From: Dyadobacter sp. CY261 | Lineage (GTDB): Bacteria; Bacteroidota; Bacteroidia; Cytophagales; Spirosomataceae | Direction of reading: 5' to 3' | DNA: 64,000 bases | Assembly (NCBI RefSeq): GCF_021440085.1 | Contig: NZ_JAKCPW010000001.1 | Location: 1-64,000 of the forward strand | Part shown: positions 35,276 through 46,600 of the stretch, piece after piece | Position numbering within the stretch: the first letter of the stretch is position 1 | Layout of the letters: every line of letters begins with the position of its first letter | Position numbers and translations under genes: made by a program | Notes under the pieces: generated by a model | What the model saw: the letters and a program-made list of their open reading frames with translations, nothing else | What the model was told of the DNA's origin: nothing | Database searches by the model: none

Positions 35276-36181
35276 ATGGCCAGCCAGTTCCGCGACATCG
35301 AGTCCATCGCCGACCTCCACCAATATGTAGGCGCGCCGAGCCCAAGGCACCCACTCATTAGCCTGATCGACAATACGGGCTTCTATGCCCAATGTCCGCG
35401 CGAACTGACGGCGTTCCGGTTTGGCTTTTACACCATTTCCTGCAAACGCATCCACGGAGTGCTCAAATACGGCAAGGGCCATTACGATTTCAGCGAAGGG
35501 TCGCTCATGTTCACGGCACCCGGGCAGGTCATAACCGGAAGCATAGATGAGGGCGGGGTGGAGGAGGGATGGGCGCTGTTTATCCATCCCGATCTGCTCA
35601 ATGCCACCGAACTCGGCACGAAAATGCACCAGTATTCATTCTTTAACTATGACGTAAATGAGGCACTGCACATTTCGGAAGACGAAAAACAGGTGATCCG
35701 CGATTGTGTGGCGAAGATCGAAAGGGAATATTCTCAAAATATCGACAAGCACACGCTCCGCCTCATTACCGGAAATATCGAGCTGCTGCTCAATTACTGC
35801 GACCGGTTTTACGACCGTCAATTCTATACCCGCGCGAAAGTCAGCAACGATATGGTGCAGCATTTCGAGCGGTTATTGAATACCTATTTTGCCGAAGATA
35901 CGCTCATTGACAAGGGTTTGCCCAATGTCAGATACTTCGCTTCGGAGCTGAACCTCTCGCCCAATTATCTGTCCGATCTGCTAAATCGCTTTACCGGCAA
36001 AACCACCCAGGAGCACATTCATTTGCGAATGATCGATAAAGCCAAGTCGCTGCTCTGGGGAACGGAGCATTCTATCAGCGAGATCGCCTACGAGCTGGGT
36101 TTCGAGCATCCATCGCATTTTACCAAAATCTTCAAAACCAAAACCGGCAAATCCCCAAGCGCATTCCGGCACTTGAACTGA
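35276..36181 (+). CDS. AraC family transcriptional regulator
   Basis: The protein has 301 residues. The N-terminal half (about 20-160) is a cupin-like ligand-binding region (LMFTAPGQVITGS). The C-terminal AraC HTH pair (about 200-300) includes NLSPNYLSDLLNRFTGKTTQEHIH, then ISEIAYELGFEHPSHFTKIFKTKTGKSPSAFR cut across both helices. It belongs to the group commonly found beside an SDR in Bacteroidota, and probably controls the SDR gene. Confidence 0.92.
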   Translation: MASQFRDIESIADLHQYVGAPSPRHPLISLIDNTGFYAQCPRELTAFRFGFYTISCKRIHGVLKYGKGHYDFSEGSLMFTAPGQVITGSIDEGGVEEGWALFIHPDLLNATELGTKMHQYSFFNYDVNEALHISEDEKQVIRDCVAKIEREYSQNIDKHTLRLITGNIELLLNYCDRFYDRQFYTRAKVSNDMVQHFERLLNTYFAEDTLIDKGLPNVRYFASELNLSPNYLSDLLNRFTGKTTQEHIHLRMIDKAKSLLWGTEHSISEIAYELGFEHPSHFTKIFKTKTGKSPSAFRHLN

Positions 36182-36335
36182 CGGTAGTGTTTGGTGCTAA
36201 TCTGAGTTCTGCCTAATCGACCTTCTGAACGGTAGCGGTTGGCGGGAAATGCTATATTCTTGGCGTGAAATATCAGTTTTTGAGCGATACTGACCGGTTT
36301 CCTTTGTACCCGATCAAATTAATCAAAAATTAGCC

Positions 36336-37742
36336 ATGAAAATCAGAAAAGGAATCCAATCACACATGATGACCAATCCAGACAGTGTTGCCAAAAGGCG
36401 CTTTGTCCAGGCGTTGCTTACAGGGTGTTTATTGTTTGGAATAATAACCGGATGTAAGGAGAGCGCTGAGGACGTAAGTCCGGGGAAAGGCGACGGTGGG
36501 GGCGCCACTGAGGTCGGGGTGCCGGATGGAGCCGCTGCGAGCAAAACGATTGGTGCGGCGGGTGGAACGCTTGTTTCGGCGGATAACCAGGTGACGCTTA
36601 CCATTCCGGCAGGTGCATTGTCGAAGGATATGGAAATCAGCATCCAACCGATCACTAACGAAGCGATGAACGGCCTCGCCCAGGCATACCGTTTTTCACC
36701 GGATGGCACCACCTTTGCCAAGCCTGCATTGCTGATGTTCCGTTATGACCCACGAAGCGTTTCCGCGAACAGCCCCGACGCATTTGGCGTTGCCACCCAA
36801 GGCACCGATCGGGTTTGGTACCGCACCCCGGAGGTGACTGTGGACACCATGACGCATACCATCACAACCCCAATGCCGCATTTCAGCGATTGGACGGCCT
36901 ATGAACTGTTCAAGATTGAAAGTATCTCCCTGGCAGGTGCCAACTATGTCGAACTGGGCGGCTCAGTAGATCTCGAAATGCTATTCTTTGACTTGGTCGA
37001 GCCGATCGACATTCCTTCCGAAGGGAAGAATATTACAATCGAAAAGGTTGAGTTCAGGGTGGCCGGCGGCTCGGCAAACGGGAGTGTCAAGGCGGCAGAA
37101 AATCCCGCGCAAAATGAGCGCGGTGTGTTTCCTGCCCGCTACTCCGCGCCTTCCAAAAATCCGCCAAGTAACCCGGTAACGGTTGTGGCAGATGTGACGC
37201 TCAAAGGGAAAAAAGCCAAAATTCAGGTTGTAAAACAGATATTAGTAGGAAAGGATTATTTCCGGGGAACATTCGCCGACACACCGTTCGATTGGCAAAA
37301 CCTCCATTTCATGCGCAATGGGAACGATGTACACGTGGGTGGGTACAACGATAACCCTTCGCAGTCTCTGAATATTCTGCTTAATAGCATAGACCTCACT
37401 GCCCCAAACCGGACCTATGCGTATCAGGACAGGGCCGACAAAGGTGCCTGGGCGGAATTTGCGAGTAACTACACCGACGAGCATGGCGGGTGGATCTCAG
37501 CCAATTTCGATTGCGCGAAAAAGGCCGTGCGCGTTTCACCCGGGGGCGTCACCATCACGCAAATCAGCATCGTGAATGGGGTCGAGTACATTCAGGGGCG
37601 TCTGAGCGGCACGTTTTACAATCTCCCCGGAACTTGCCCCACTGCCTTACGCTATTTCCCGATTGAGGGCGAATTCAGAATAAAAAATACATTCAGCAGT
37701 GGCCGTAAACCGGCTTCCCTGGCTAACTTTAAAGGTAAGTAA
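36336..37742 (+). CDS. ZU5-domain lipoprotein
   Basis: The protein has 468 residues. The signal ends G-I-I-T-G-C (Cys40); ATG at residues 11 or 12 could be the true start, which would give a signal of normal length. After a Gly-rich linker, a ZU5-like domain (about 70-175) carries the signature IGAAGGTLVSADNQVTLTIPAG with a conserved PHFSDW end. The remaining 290 residues are beta-rich and unassigned (possible Ig-like part at 190-300, then a domain with GGYNDNPSQSLNILL). Surface or periplasmic, function unknown. Confidence 0.8.
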   Translation: MKIRKGIQSHMMTNPDSVAKRRFVQALLTGCLLFGIITGCKESAEDVSPGKGDGGGATEVGVPDGAAASKTIGAAGGTLVSADNQVTLTIPAGALSKDMEISIQPITNEAMNGLAQAYRFSPDGTTFAKPALLMFRYDPRSVSANSPDAFGVATQGTDRVWYRTPEVTVDTMTHTITTPMPHFSDWTAYELFKIESISLAGANYVELGGSVDLEMLFFDLVEPIDIPSEGKNITIEKVEFRVAGGSANGSVKAAENPAQNERGVFPARYSAPSKNPPSNPVTVVADVTLKGKKAKIQVVKQILVGKDYFRGTFADTPFDWQNLHFMRNGNDVHVGGYNDNPSQSLNILLNSIDLTAPNRTYAYQDRADKGAWAEFASNYTDEHGGWISANFDCAKKAVRVSPGGVTITQISIVNGVEYIQGRLSGTFYNLPGTCPTALRYFPIEGEFRIKNTFSSGRKPASLANFKGK

Positions 37743-37761
37743 CACCTTTAATGACCAGCCT

Positions 37762-38109
37762 ATGAATATCAAAACAAAGCGGATTTATGAACCCGCCGCG
37801 GCCGCCGACGGCTACCGGATACTGGTAGATCGCCTGTGGCCGCGCGGGCTCACCAAGGAAGCGGCCAACATCGACCGCTGGATGAAAGAAGTGGCCCCGT
37901 CCAATGCGCTGCGCACCTGGTTCCACGCCCATATGGAGCAATGGGATGAATTCATTTCGCGTTATTCAGCGGAACTGAAAGGCTCGGACGCATTGGAGGA
38001 GCTGCGAGAGCTGGCCACGGATTACGAAGTCGTTACTTTGCTGTTTTCAGCCAAAACCGAAGACCGTAACCAGGCGCTCGTCTTAAAACAATTGCTTGAA
38101 AGAGCCTGA
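37762..38109 (+). CDS. DUF488 family protein
   Basis: The start is ATG 37762 (M-N-I-K-T-K-R-I-Y), 20 bp after the ZU5 gene; the frame extends back into that gene but is not coding there. The protein is 115 residues. DUF488 signatures are RILVDRLWPRGLTKE, WMKEVAPS and VVTLLFSAKTEDRNQA. This small cytoplasmic family has unknown function. Confidence 0.9.
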   Translation: MNIKTKRIYEPAAAADGYRILVDRLWPRGLTKEAANIDRWMKEVAPSNALRTWFHAHMEQWDEFISRYSAELKGSDALEELRELATDYEVVTLLFSAKTEDRNQALVLKQLLERA

Positions 38110-38121
38110 TCAGAATTGACC

Positions 38122-39753
<1,632 letters not shown>

Positions 39754-39893
39754 GCTTTTACAGATTGCTATTGCCGACCGCCCTCAAAAATCACACCACA
39801 ATCTATTGAAAATTTTATAGGAATTATTTGATAAAAAACATAGATAATCAAAGTGTATTTACTATATTTCAGTAAATCAAAAATTCTCAGATC

Positions 39894-40085
39894 ATGATGC
39901 CATTCATAAAGCTTACCGGCGAATTCGACGAAAGTCTGATTGTAAGTGTGGAGAAGATTCTGTATTACATGGGGTACAGTCAAGGCTGTACGATATGGCT
40001 TGCCACGAGCGTTTCCCTGCGGGTGAAAGAGTGTGAAGAGGATCTCAAACGACTGATTGAAGAAGCATATATGCAGACGGCCTGA
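39894..40085 (+). CDS. Small conserved-looking protein, FlbD-like in outline
   Basis: The protein has 63 residues. The pattern F-I-K-L-T-G-E-F then V-S-V-E-K-I then G-C-T-I-W-L and V-K-E-C-E-E-D-L-K-R-L-I resembles the short FlbD-like fold (strand, strand, helix), though no flagellar genes are present. A T-rich upstream region and a strong terminator 43 bp after the stop make it a likely stand-alone transcript. Function unknown. Confidence 0.6.
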   Translation: MMPFIKLTGEFDESLIVSVEKILYYMGYSQGCTIWLATSVSLRVKECEEDLKRLIEEAYMQTA

Positions 40086-40127
40086 ACCGGCAGTTCGCCG
40101 ATACTGCAACTAAAACCTCATTTCAGG

Positions 40128-40167
40128 AATCGCTGACAGGCCATGGGCGCCGGTCAGCGATTTTTTT
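40128..40167 (+). terminator. Rho-independent terminator
   Basis: AATCGCTGAC (40128-40137) pairs with GTCAGCGATT (40153-40162), with T7 at 40161-40167. It ends the 63-residue gene transcript. The remaining sequence to 40387 is AT-rich and holds no gene; it probably carries the promoter of the next one. Confidence 0.88.
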
Positions 40168-40387
40168 GTACACCAGCACTCGGTGTTCTTTCGGTTAATG
40201 GTATTATTCTAATAAAATAAAAGGGCTATAAAAGAATTTTACCCGGATAAAGAACGAAACTTCTTTTTTGTAAACTATTGATAGACAATAGTAGTTTTAG
40301 TATTAAGGTGGTGTGGTAACAGCTGTTTTACGTGAGCAAGGGTAAGAATGATTTAGTATTTTACCATTTCTTAACATTAGAAATTCA

Positions 40388-40855
40388 ATGAGCAGAAACC
40401 TCCTTAAATATTTGCCACAGCGGCACAAATTAAAATTCAACACTATGAAACAAGTACAGAAAAGTAAAAACAAGTTTGCGCCGGCAGGTTTCCGGACATT
40501 CCTAAGTCAGTTTTTTACTGACAATGCCCAAGTAGAAAAATATTCAGAAAACCGGTATTCGGTTTTATATATGCTCAACGATCAGTATCAGCACGTTGGC
40601 TGCCCTACGCAGGAAGAAGCACAATTGGTTCAAGGTTTAATGCTGACAGACGAAAATCGCGTTCCGGTGGGTATTTATGATTCAAAAACCGATTCGTTCG
40701 AATGGGAAATTGTAGGTGAATACCTGGCTGGAAAAGGCGCGGACGATCATCAGCTCAGCCGCCAGGAAACGATCCTGACCATTGCTCGTGCATTGCGCCG
40801 CAGGGATGCGAGCTGGCATCCCGAATACCTGCAACGCCCCGGCCTTTTCGCATAA
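40388..40855 (+). CDS. Hypothetical protein
   Basis: The protein has 155 residues from ATG 40388, or 136 from ATG 40445 (M-K-Q-V-Q-K-S-K), which is equally plausible. No signal peptide or membrane segment is seen. Conserved-looking stretches include SVLYMLNDQYQHVG, VGIYDSKTDSFEWE and a C-terminal helical part with two Trp/Tyr-rich turns (ASWHPEYLQRPGLFA). No family recognised. Confidence 0.65.
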   Translation: MSRNLLKYLPQRHKLKFNTMKQVQKSKNKFAPAGFRTFLSQFFTDNAQVEKYSENRYSVLYMLNDQYQHVGCPTQEEAQLVQGLMLTDENRVPVGIYDSKTDSFEWEIVGEYLAGKGADDHQLSRQETILTIARALRRRDASWHPEYLQRPGLFA

Positions 40856-40949
40856 GGGATGACCGGCTTCGTCCGGTAAAGCTAGTTTCCGATTTGCGGC
40901 ATCCGCAGTTTCAGTTAACTTTCAGGAAATTTCAAAATCCTGGATCCTG

Positions 40950-41777
40950 ATGAAAAAACTGCTGCTTTTCCTCGCATTGATCGTCATTGCAGGTGCTTCC
41001 AAAACAAGGAAGATCACCTGGGTGGCGATCGGCGACTCTATCACTTACCTCAACGACCACCAGAACGAGACGGGGAACCGTGTTACAAAGGGGTATCTCA
41101 CATTGATCGCGGAGAAATTTCCGCAGGTTACCTACATCAATCAGGGGCACAATGGCTGGACGTCGGTTAACATAGCCGACAAAATAGAGTCGCTGAATCT
41201 TGTAAAAGCTGATGTGTACACGATTTTCCTGGGCACTAATGACTGGTGGCAGGGAAAGGCATTGGGCACAATTGCCGATTACGAGCAGGCGAAAGGCACC
41301 GGCACAGTCTACGGCGCATTCAGGATCATTACCGATAAACTGAAAGCGCTCAGTAAAAAGTCGAAGATCATCCTCATTACGCCCATGCAGCGCGGGGATT
41401 TTGTGTATATCAACAGTTATAAAAACAATGCATTCGGCTCCTACAAGCCCAAAAACGATCAGACATTAGAGCAATTTGCGAATGCGATCGTGGAGATAGG
41501 GAAGAAGGACAAGATACCCGTCGTCGATTTATTCCACGACAGCGGCATTACGCTGGATAATATGGTCCGGTTCAAAAGGCTGAAAGATCCGCAAACCGGC
41601 GCCTATAAAGATCTGAAATATCCCGATTACGTGGATGTGCCCTTCAACCCGGAAACAGACGAATATCCTTACCCGGAAGAAGCGATCGACATGACATACG
41701 ATGGCCTGCATCCTTCGGATAAAGGATATGAAGTAATCGCGGATTTGCTCGTGAAGAAATGGAAGGGGCTTAAATAA
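40950..41777 (+). CDS. SGNH/GDSL hydrolase (lipase/esterase-like)
   Basis: The protein has 275 residues. An N-terminal hydrophobic segment (M-K-K-L-L-L-F-L-A-L-I-V-I-A-G-A) is a signal peptide. SGNH blocks are AIGDSITY with nucleophile Ser near residue 31, an oxyanion Gly in GHNGWTS, GTND (block III Asn) and DGLHPSDKGY (catalytic Asp-x-x-His). This exported esterase probably acts on acylated carbohydrates or lipids. An unusual feature is the insertion around 185-235 (K-D-P-Q-T-G-A-Y-K-D) before block V. Confidence 0.92.
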   Translation: MKKLLLFLALIVIAGASKTRKITWVAIGDSITYLNDHQNETGNRVTKGYLTLIAEKFPQVTYINQGHNGWTSVNIADKIESLNLVKADVYTIFLGTNDWWQGKALGTIADYEQAKGTGTVYGAFRIITDKLKALSKKSKIILITPMQRGDFVYINSYKNNAFGSYKPKNDQTLEQFANAIVEIGKKDKIPVVDLFHDSGITLDNMVRFKRLKDPQTGAYKDLKYPDYVDVPFNPETDEYPYPEEAIDMTYDGLHPSDKGYEVIADLLVKKWKGLK

Positions 41778-41789
41778 TGGCCCCCTTGA

Positions 41790-42347
41790 TTATTCAGCGG
41801 CGGGTTTCGCGATATAATTTTTGAGGTCGGCGAGCAGATTGTATAAGGATGTGCTGATGCCGTCGTTGTCGGCTTTTGACATTTGCAGCTCAACTTCGGC
41901 ATCTTTGCGTTTTTTACGGTTGCTTTCCGTTTTGACTGTCTGCTCTTTCGCAATAATGTCGTCGTTTTCCTTTCCATTCAGGCGAACCGGGCTATGCTCC
42001 GCCGAAACGCCGTCGAGCGTGGTGATGCGGGCTTCGTACTGATTGTCTTTATACTGCACGCCCAGGTCGAAACGGACATACTGGTACTGGGAATGGATGA
42101 CGGGTATGTAGCTCGTAATGAGTACAATGCCTGCTTCTGTGTCATCGCTGGTGATCGCATTCTCGGCATTACCGAATTTTTTTTCTACCCAGCCTCTGAT
42201 CTTTTGATGAAGTTCGGACTTACGTAATTTGGGCTGTCCGGAGTCGGTGTAACTGATGTTATTTTTGGCATCCAGCGGCAATTTGCCGTCCTGTGCGAAA
42301 GTATGGGTCGCTGCCGATAGCAGCGCGAAAAGAAGCAAATTTTTCAA
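41790..42347 (-). CDS. DUF4468 (TBP-like fold) domain exported protein
   Basis: The coding-like part starts at TTG 42347 (M-K-N-L-L-L-F-A as translated), which opens a signal peptide ending A-Q-D-G. The frame extends to 42767 but overlaps the DUF6152 gene there and looks non-coding. The protein is about 185 residues. The N-terminal part NNISYTDSG...LRKSELHQKIRGWVEKKFG and the strand pattern match DUF4468 in Bacteroidota periplasmic proteins. The C-terminus is a charged helix (TESNRKKRKDAEVELQ). Function unknown. Confidence 0.75.
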   Translation of the reverse strand: MKNLLLFALLSAATHTFAQDGKLPLDAKNNISYTDSGQPKLRKSELHQKIRGWVEKKFGNAENAITSDDTEAGIVLITSYIPVIHSQYQYVRFDLGVQYKDNQYEARITTLDGVSAEHSPVRLNGKENDDIIAKEQTVKTESNRKKRKDAEVELQMSKADNDGISTSLYNLLADLKNYIAKPAAE

Positions 42348-42482
42348 GGCGAGAATTAAATTGGTGAGTGGGCAAATATAGTGGAAAAGATTTTGGCGGG
42401 GGCGGACATGCACTTTGTAAATGGTCCGGTTTTTTAAACGACAGGATTTGGTTACTTTTAAACACACTAAACTCAACAGTTT

Positions 42483-42836
42483 ATGGCTAAGCTCACAAAA
42501 ATTTCGCTTGCATTGGCGCTGCTTATCTGCGCTTCGTTCACAGTCCTGCACCACGGCTGGGCCGATTACGACCAAACCAAACCGACCGATTTCAAAGCTA
42601 AAATCGAAGACCTCACCTACGAAAACCCGCACGTGTTGGCCAAAGTAAAGTACAATAAGGAGCTGACGACCGTTTACCTTGCGCCTGTAACGCGCATGGA
42701 ATCGCGCGGATTGAATGCGGACATGATCAAAAAAGGTACAACCATACGGTTTGTCGCTTATCCGCACAAAACCGAAAAAAATGAAATGCGGGCCGAGCGC
42801 GTTTTTGTCGGCGATGATAAATATGAATTGCGATAA
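42483..42836 (+). CDS. DUF6152 family exported protein
   Basis: The protein has 117 residues. A signal peptide is followed immediately by HHGWADYD, the hallmark of DUF6152, then a compact beta-barrel-like domain (FKAKIEDLTYENPHVLAKVKY). It is probably periplasmic. The stop at 42836 is followed after 2 nt by the GTG start of a membrane protein, so the two are probably translationally coupled and may work together. Function unknown. Confidence 0.85.
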   Translation: MAKLTKISLALALLICASFTVLHHGWADYDQTKPTDFKAKIEDLTYENPHVLAKVKYNKELTTVYLAPVTRMESRGLNADMIKKGTTIRFVAYPHKTEKNEMRAERVFVGDDKYELR

Positions 42837-42838
42837 GC

Positions 42839-43324
42839 GTGCAGAATTATCATCAATGGCTTGAATGGCTTGAAAAATCTTCCTGGGCAGTTGGGATCAG
42901 GCAGTCGTTGTGGCTGTATCCGGCTTTGGAGATCGTCCACATATTAGGCATAATCATGCTCGTAGGCGCAGCGTTCCTCTTCGACCTGCGCCTGCTGGGC
43001 TTTTCGCGTAACCTGCCATTGACAGGACTTTCAAGGCATTTGTTGCCGTGGTCACAACGCGGCCTCATTCTCATCATCCCTTCCGGGCTTCTCCTATTTA
43101 TAACCAATGCTCAGGCGCTGGGAACTGATCCGGTTTTCTGGACAAAAATCGCTTTGATCGCGGTGGCAGCATTGAATGTGTTTGTATTCCACCGCCTGGT
43201 TTACAGTACTTTCAAACGCCGAGGCGCATCCGGCGATCTGCCCGGAATGGCCCGCTTATGCGCCTGCGTTTCGATCGTGGTTTGGATCGCGGTGGTGGCT
43301 TGCGGGCGGTTGTTGGCTTATTAA
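42839..43324 (+). CDS. DUF6644 family four-helix membrane protein
   Basis: The protein has 161 residues from a GTG start 2 nt after the DUF6152 stop. Four hydrophobic helices lie at about 22-46, 71-90, 98-117 and 139-158. Residues include W-L-Y-P-A-L-E-I-V-H-I-L-G in helix 1 and H-x-L-V in helix 3; the conserved His suggests metal or heme binding, but that is inference. DUF6152 and DUF6644 proteins are recurrent neighbours. Confidence 0.82.
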   Translation: MQNYHQWLEWLEKSSWAVGIRQSLWLYPALEIVHILGIIMLVGAAFLFDLRLLGFSRNLPLTGLSRHLLPWSQRGLILIIPSGLLLFITNAQALGTDPVFWTKIALIAVAALNVFVFHRLVYSTFKRRGASGDLPGMARLCACVSIVVWIAVVACGRLLAY

Positions 43325-43654
43325 AGTAATGCACACTGTTATAGAAGGAATTTATGGGAACGGCAAGATGACTGTGACATAAAATTCTTATTGGACACAC
43401 ACGCTTTACTATGAAAGTCTTCCTGATATCTTGGACCATCGCGATCCATTCGATCGCATGATCATAGTAACTGCCTTCGCGGAAAGTGCTGCTTTGATCA
43501 AATGCAGGTCCTAAATTTAGCCGTAATCTGGGCTACGTAAACGTTATTTGGTAGCCAAAATTTGATGTTGCCGGAACGACAAAGCGGTTAAAAAGTGTTA
43601 CCCCAGTACAATAGCAATTTTCATTCTTCCTATGGCCTTCGGTGATTTTTATCG
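43325..43654. other. Intergenic region upstream of purL
   Basis: No gene supported. It ends in the purL promoter element. A purine riboswitch was looked for and not seen. Confidence 0.6.
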
Positions 43655-43662
43655 TACCTTTG
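43655..43662 (+). promoter_or_regulatory. Bacteroidota -7 promoter element (TACCTTTG) of purL
   Basis: TACCTTTG matches TAnnTTTG exactly and lies 17 bp before the purL ATG (43680), implying a very short leader. No clear -33 TTTG was found at the usual 19-21 bp spacing. Confidence 0.6.
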
Positions 43663-43679
43663 CGCCTTAATTGGACATC

Positions 43680-46600
43680 ATGATTTACTTCTTCACAGGC
43701 GGGGACGACACCGTCTTTGCACTACAAACCGAGCGAACGCTCGATGCCTCCGATTCTTCCAAATTAAGCTGGCTTTTCGGCGGCGCAGAACTCCGAAAGG
43801 AAACCGTTCTCACCGAATATTTCGTAGGGCCGCGTGCAGCGATGATCACGCCTTGGAGCACCAATGCCGTCGAAATTACCCAGAATATGGGGCTGGAAGG
43901 CATTGTGCGCATCGAGGAATTCAAGAAAGTGGGAGCTGATTTCACGGACTTCGATCCGATGCTTTCGCAGAAGTACAGCGAACTGAACCAGGATATTTAC
44001 ACCATCAATATCAAACCTGAAAGCGTTCGGGAAGTGGTTGATATTGATACCTATAATAAGCAGGAAGGACTTGCGCTGAACGACGAGGAGGTGGATTACC
44101 TTACCGGGTTAGCCGATAAGCTCGGCCGTAAACTGACCGACTCCGAAGTGTTCGGTTTTTCGCAAGTTAACTCCGAGCACTGCCGCCACAAGATCTTCAA
44201 CGGCGTATTTGTGATCGATGGGGAGGAGCAACCGGTTTCACTTTTCAAGCTCATCCGCAAAACGTCCGAAAGCAATCCAAATTCGATTGTTTCGGCCTAT
44301 AAAGACAACGTAGCATTTCTTAAAGGCCCGGTAGTTCAGCAATTTGCTCCCAAGCGCCCGGATGTACCTGAATACTACGAGATCAAAGACTTTGAATCCG
44401 TTCTCTCTCTGAAAGCGGAAACCCACAACTTCCCTACTACCGTGGAGCCGTTCAACGGCGCCGCGACCGGTTCAGGAGGTGAAATTCGCGATCGCCTCGC
44501 AGGCGGACAGGGCTCGATCCCACTCGCTGGCACGGCCGTATACATGACAGCGCTCTCGCGTCTGGAAGAAAACCGGGCCTGGGAGAAGGGTGTCGAAGAA
44601 CGCCAATGGCTGTACCAGACGCCGATGGACATTCTTATTAAGGCATCCAATGGTGCAACCGATTTTGGTAACAAGTTTGGTCAGCCACTCATCGTTGGCT
44701 CCGTACTCACATTTGAGCACGAAGAAAACGGTCGCAAGCTAGGTTATGACAAAGTGATCATGCAGGCAGGCGGTATCGGTTACGGTAAAGCTGAGCAAGC
44801 TAAAAAACATACACCTTCCACTGGCGACAAGGTGGTGGTAATGGGTGGTGAAAACTACCGGATCGGGATGGGCGGCGCGGCCGTTTCTTCTGCGGATACC
44901 GGTGCGTTCGGTTCGGGTATTGAATTGAATGCCATCCAACGCTCCAATCCTGAGATGCAGAAACGCGTAGCCAATGCGGTACGCGGGATGGTTGAAAGCG
45001 GTAATAACACCATTGTTTCTATCCACGACCACGGCGCAGGGGGGCATTTAAACTGCTTGTCCGAACTGGTGGAAGAAACGGGCGGCAAGATTGACCTTGA
45101 TAAATTACCGGTAGGTGATCCGACGCTTTCTGCCAAGGAAATCATCGGCAACGAATCCCAGGAAAGAATGGGCCTCGTGATCAGCCAGAACGACATTGAC
45201 TTCCTCCAACGCATCGCCGACCGCGAGCGCGCGCCGATGTACACGGTTGGAGAGGTGACGGGCGACCATCGCTTCACATTCGAATCGTCGACCACTGGTG
45301 CCAAGCCGATGGACCTGGCAATGGACGAAATGTTCGGCAGCTCGCCAAAGACTTACATGCGCGACAAGACTGTGGAGCGCAACTACGAGCCGGTTCAATA
45401 CGAAACTGCGAAACTGCACGAGTACCTGGAACAAATGCTTCAACTTGAAGCGGTGGCATCCAAAGACTGGCTGACGAACAAAGTCGACCGTTGTGTGGGC
45501 GGCCACGTGGCGAAGCAGCAAACAGCCGGACCATTGCAATTGCCACTGAACAACGTCGGCGTAATGGCCCTTGATTTCCAGGGCAAAGACGGCATTGCCA
45601 CTTCCATTGGTCACGCACCGCTTTCAGCATTGATCGACCCGGCTGCGGGTAGCCGCAATGCGATAGCCGAAGCGCTTTCTAACATCGTTTGGGCTCCATT
45701 GAAAGACGGCTTAGCAACGGTTTCGCTCTCGGCGAACTGGATGTGGGCTTGTAAGAATGAAGGCGAGGACGCGCGTTTGTACAAAGCCGTGCAAGCCTGC
45801 TCGGATTTCGCCATCAGCCTCGGAATCAACATTCCGACAGGAAAAGACTCCCTGTCGATGAAACAGAAATACAAAGACGGAGACGTCATCGCGCCGGGAA
45901 CTGTCATCATTTCGGCAGGCGGCCATTGCGACGATATTACAGCCGTTGTGGAACCTGTACTTCGCAAATCGGGCGGTTCTATCTATTATATCAACCTTTC
46001 AGGTGACCGTTTCAAACTGGGCGGATCGTCATTCGCTCAAATCCTGAACAAAATCGGGTCGGAAACGCCGGACATTCAGGATGCCGCGCAGTTCAAAGCG
46101 ACATTCAATGCAATCCAGCAATTGATTAAAGCAGGGAAAATCCAGGCGGGCCACGACATTGGTAGCGGTGGTTTGATCACCACACTCTTGGAAATGTGCT
46201 TCGCAGACCGCGACCTCGGTGCTTCCATTGATCTGTCGGCACTCGGAGATCAGGACATTATCGAAAAGCTATTTGCTGAAAACATCGGTATTGTATTTCA
46301 AGCCGATGAATCAGCTGAGGCGGCACTGGCAGAAGCCGGAGTTGCATTCCATAAGATCGGAACGGTAAATCTGGCCTCAACACTTACAGTGAAAGACGCC
46401 ACTGGCAAATGGGATTTCGATATCGACCATTTGAGGGATGTTTGGTTTAAAACCTCTTATTTATTAGACCAAAAACAGACCGGCAACGGTCTCGCGAAAG
46501 AGCGTTTCGATAATTACAAGCATCACGTATTGCGTTACAAATTCCCTGCGCAATTCGACGGCAAAAAGCCAGTAATCGACGCCTCGAAACCCCGCCCGAA

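Noticed and set aside
42348-42767. Upstream extension of the DUF4468 frame
   Set aside because: It overlaps the DUF6152 gene on the opposite strand and lacks protein character; the signal peptide begins at TTG 42347.
43325-43654. Purine riboswitch ahead of purL
   Set aside because: No conserved purine-aptamer core was visible, and the promoter element sits only 17 bp before the start codon, leaving no room for an aptamer in the leader.
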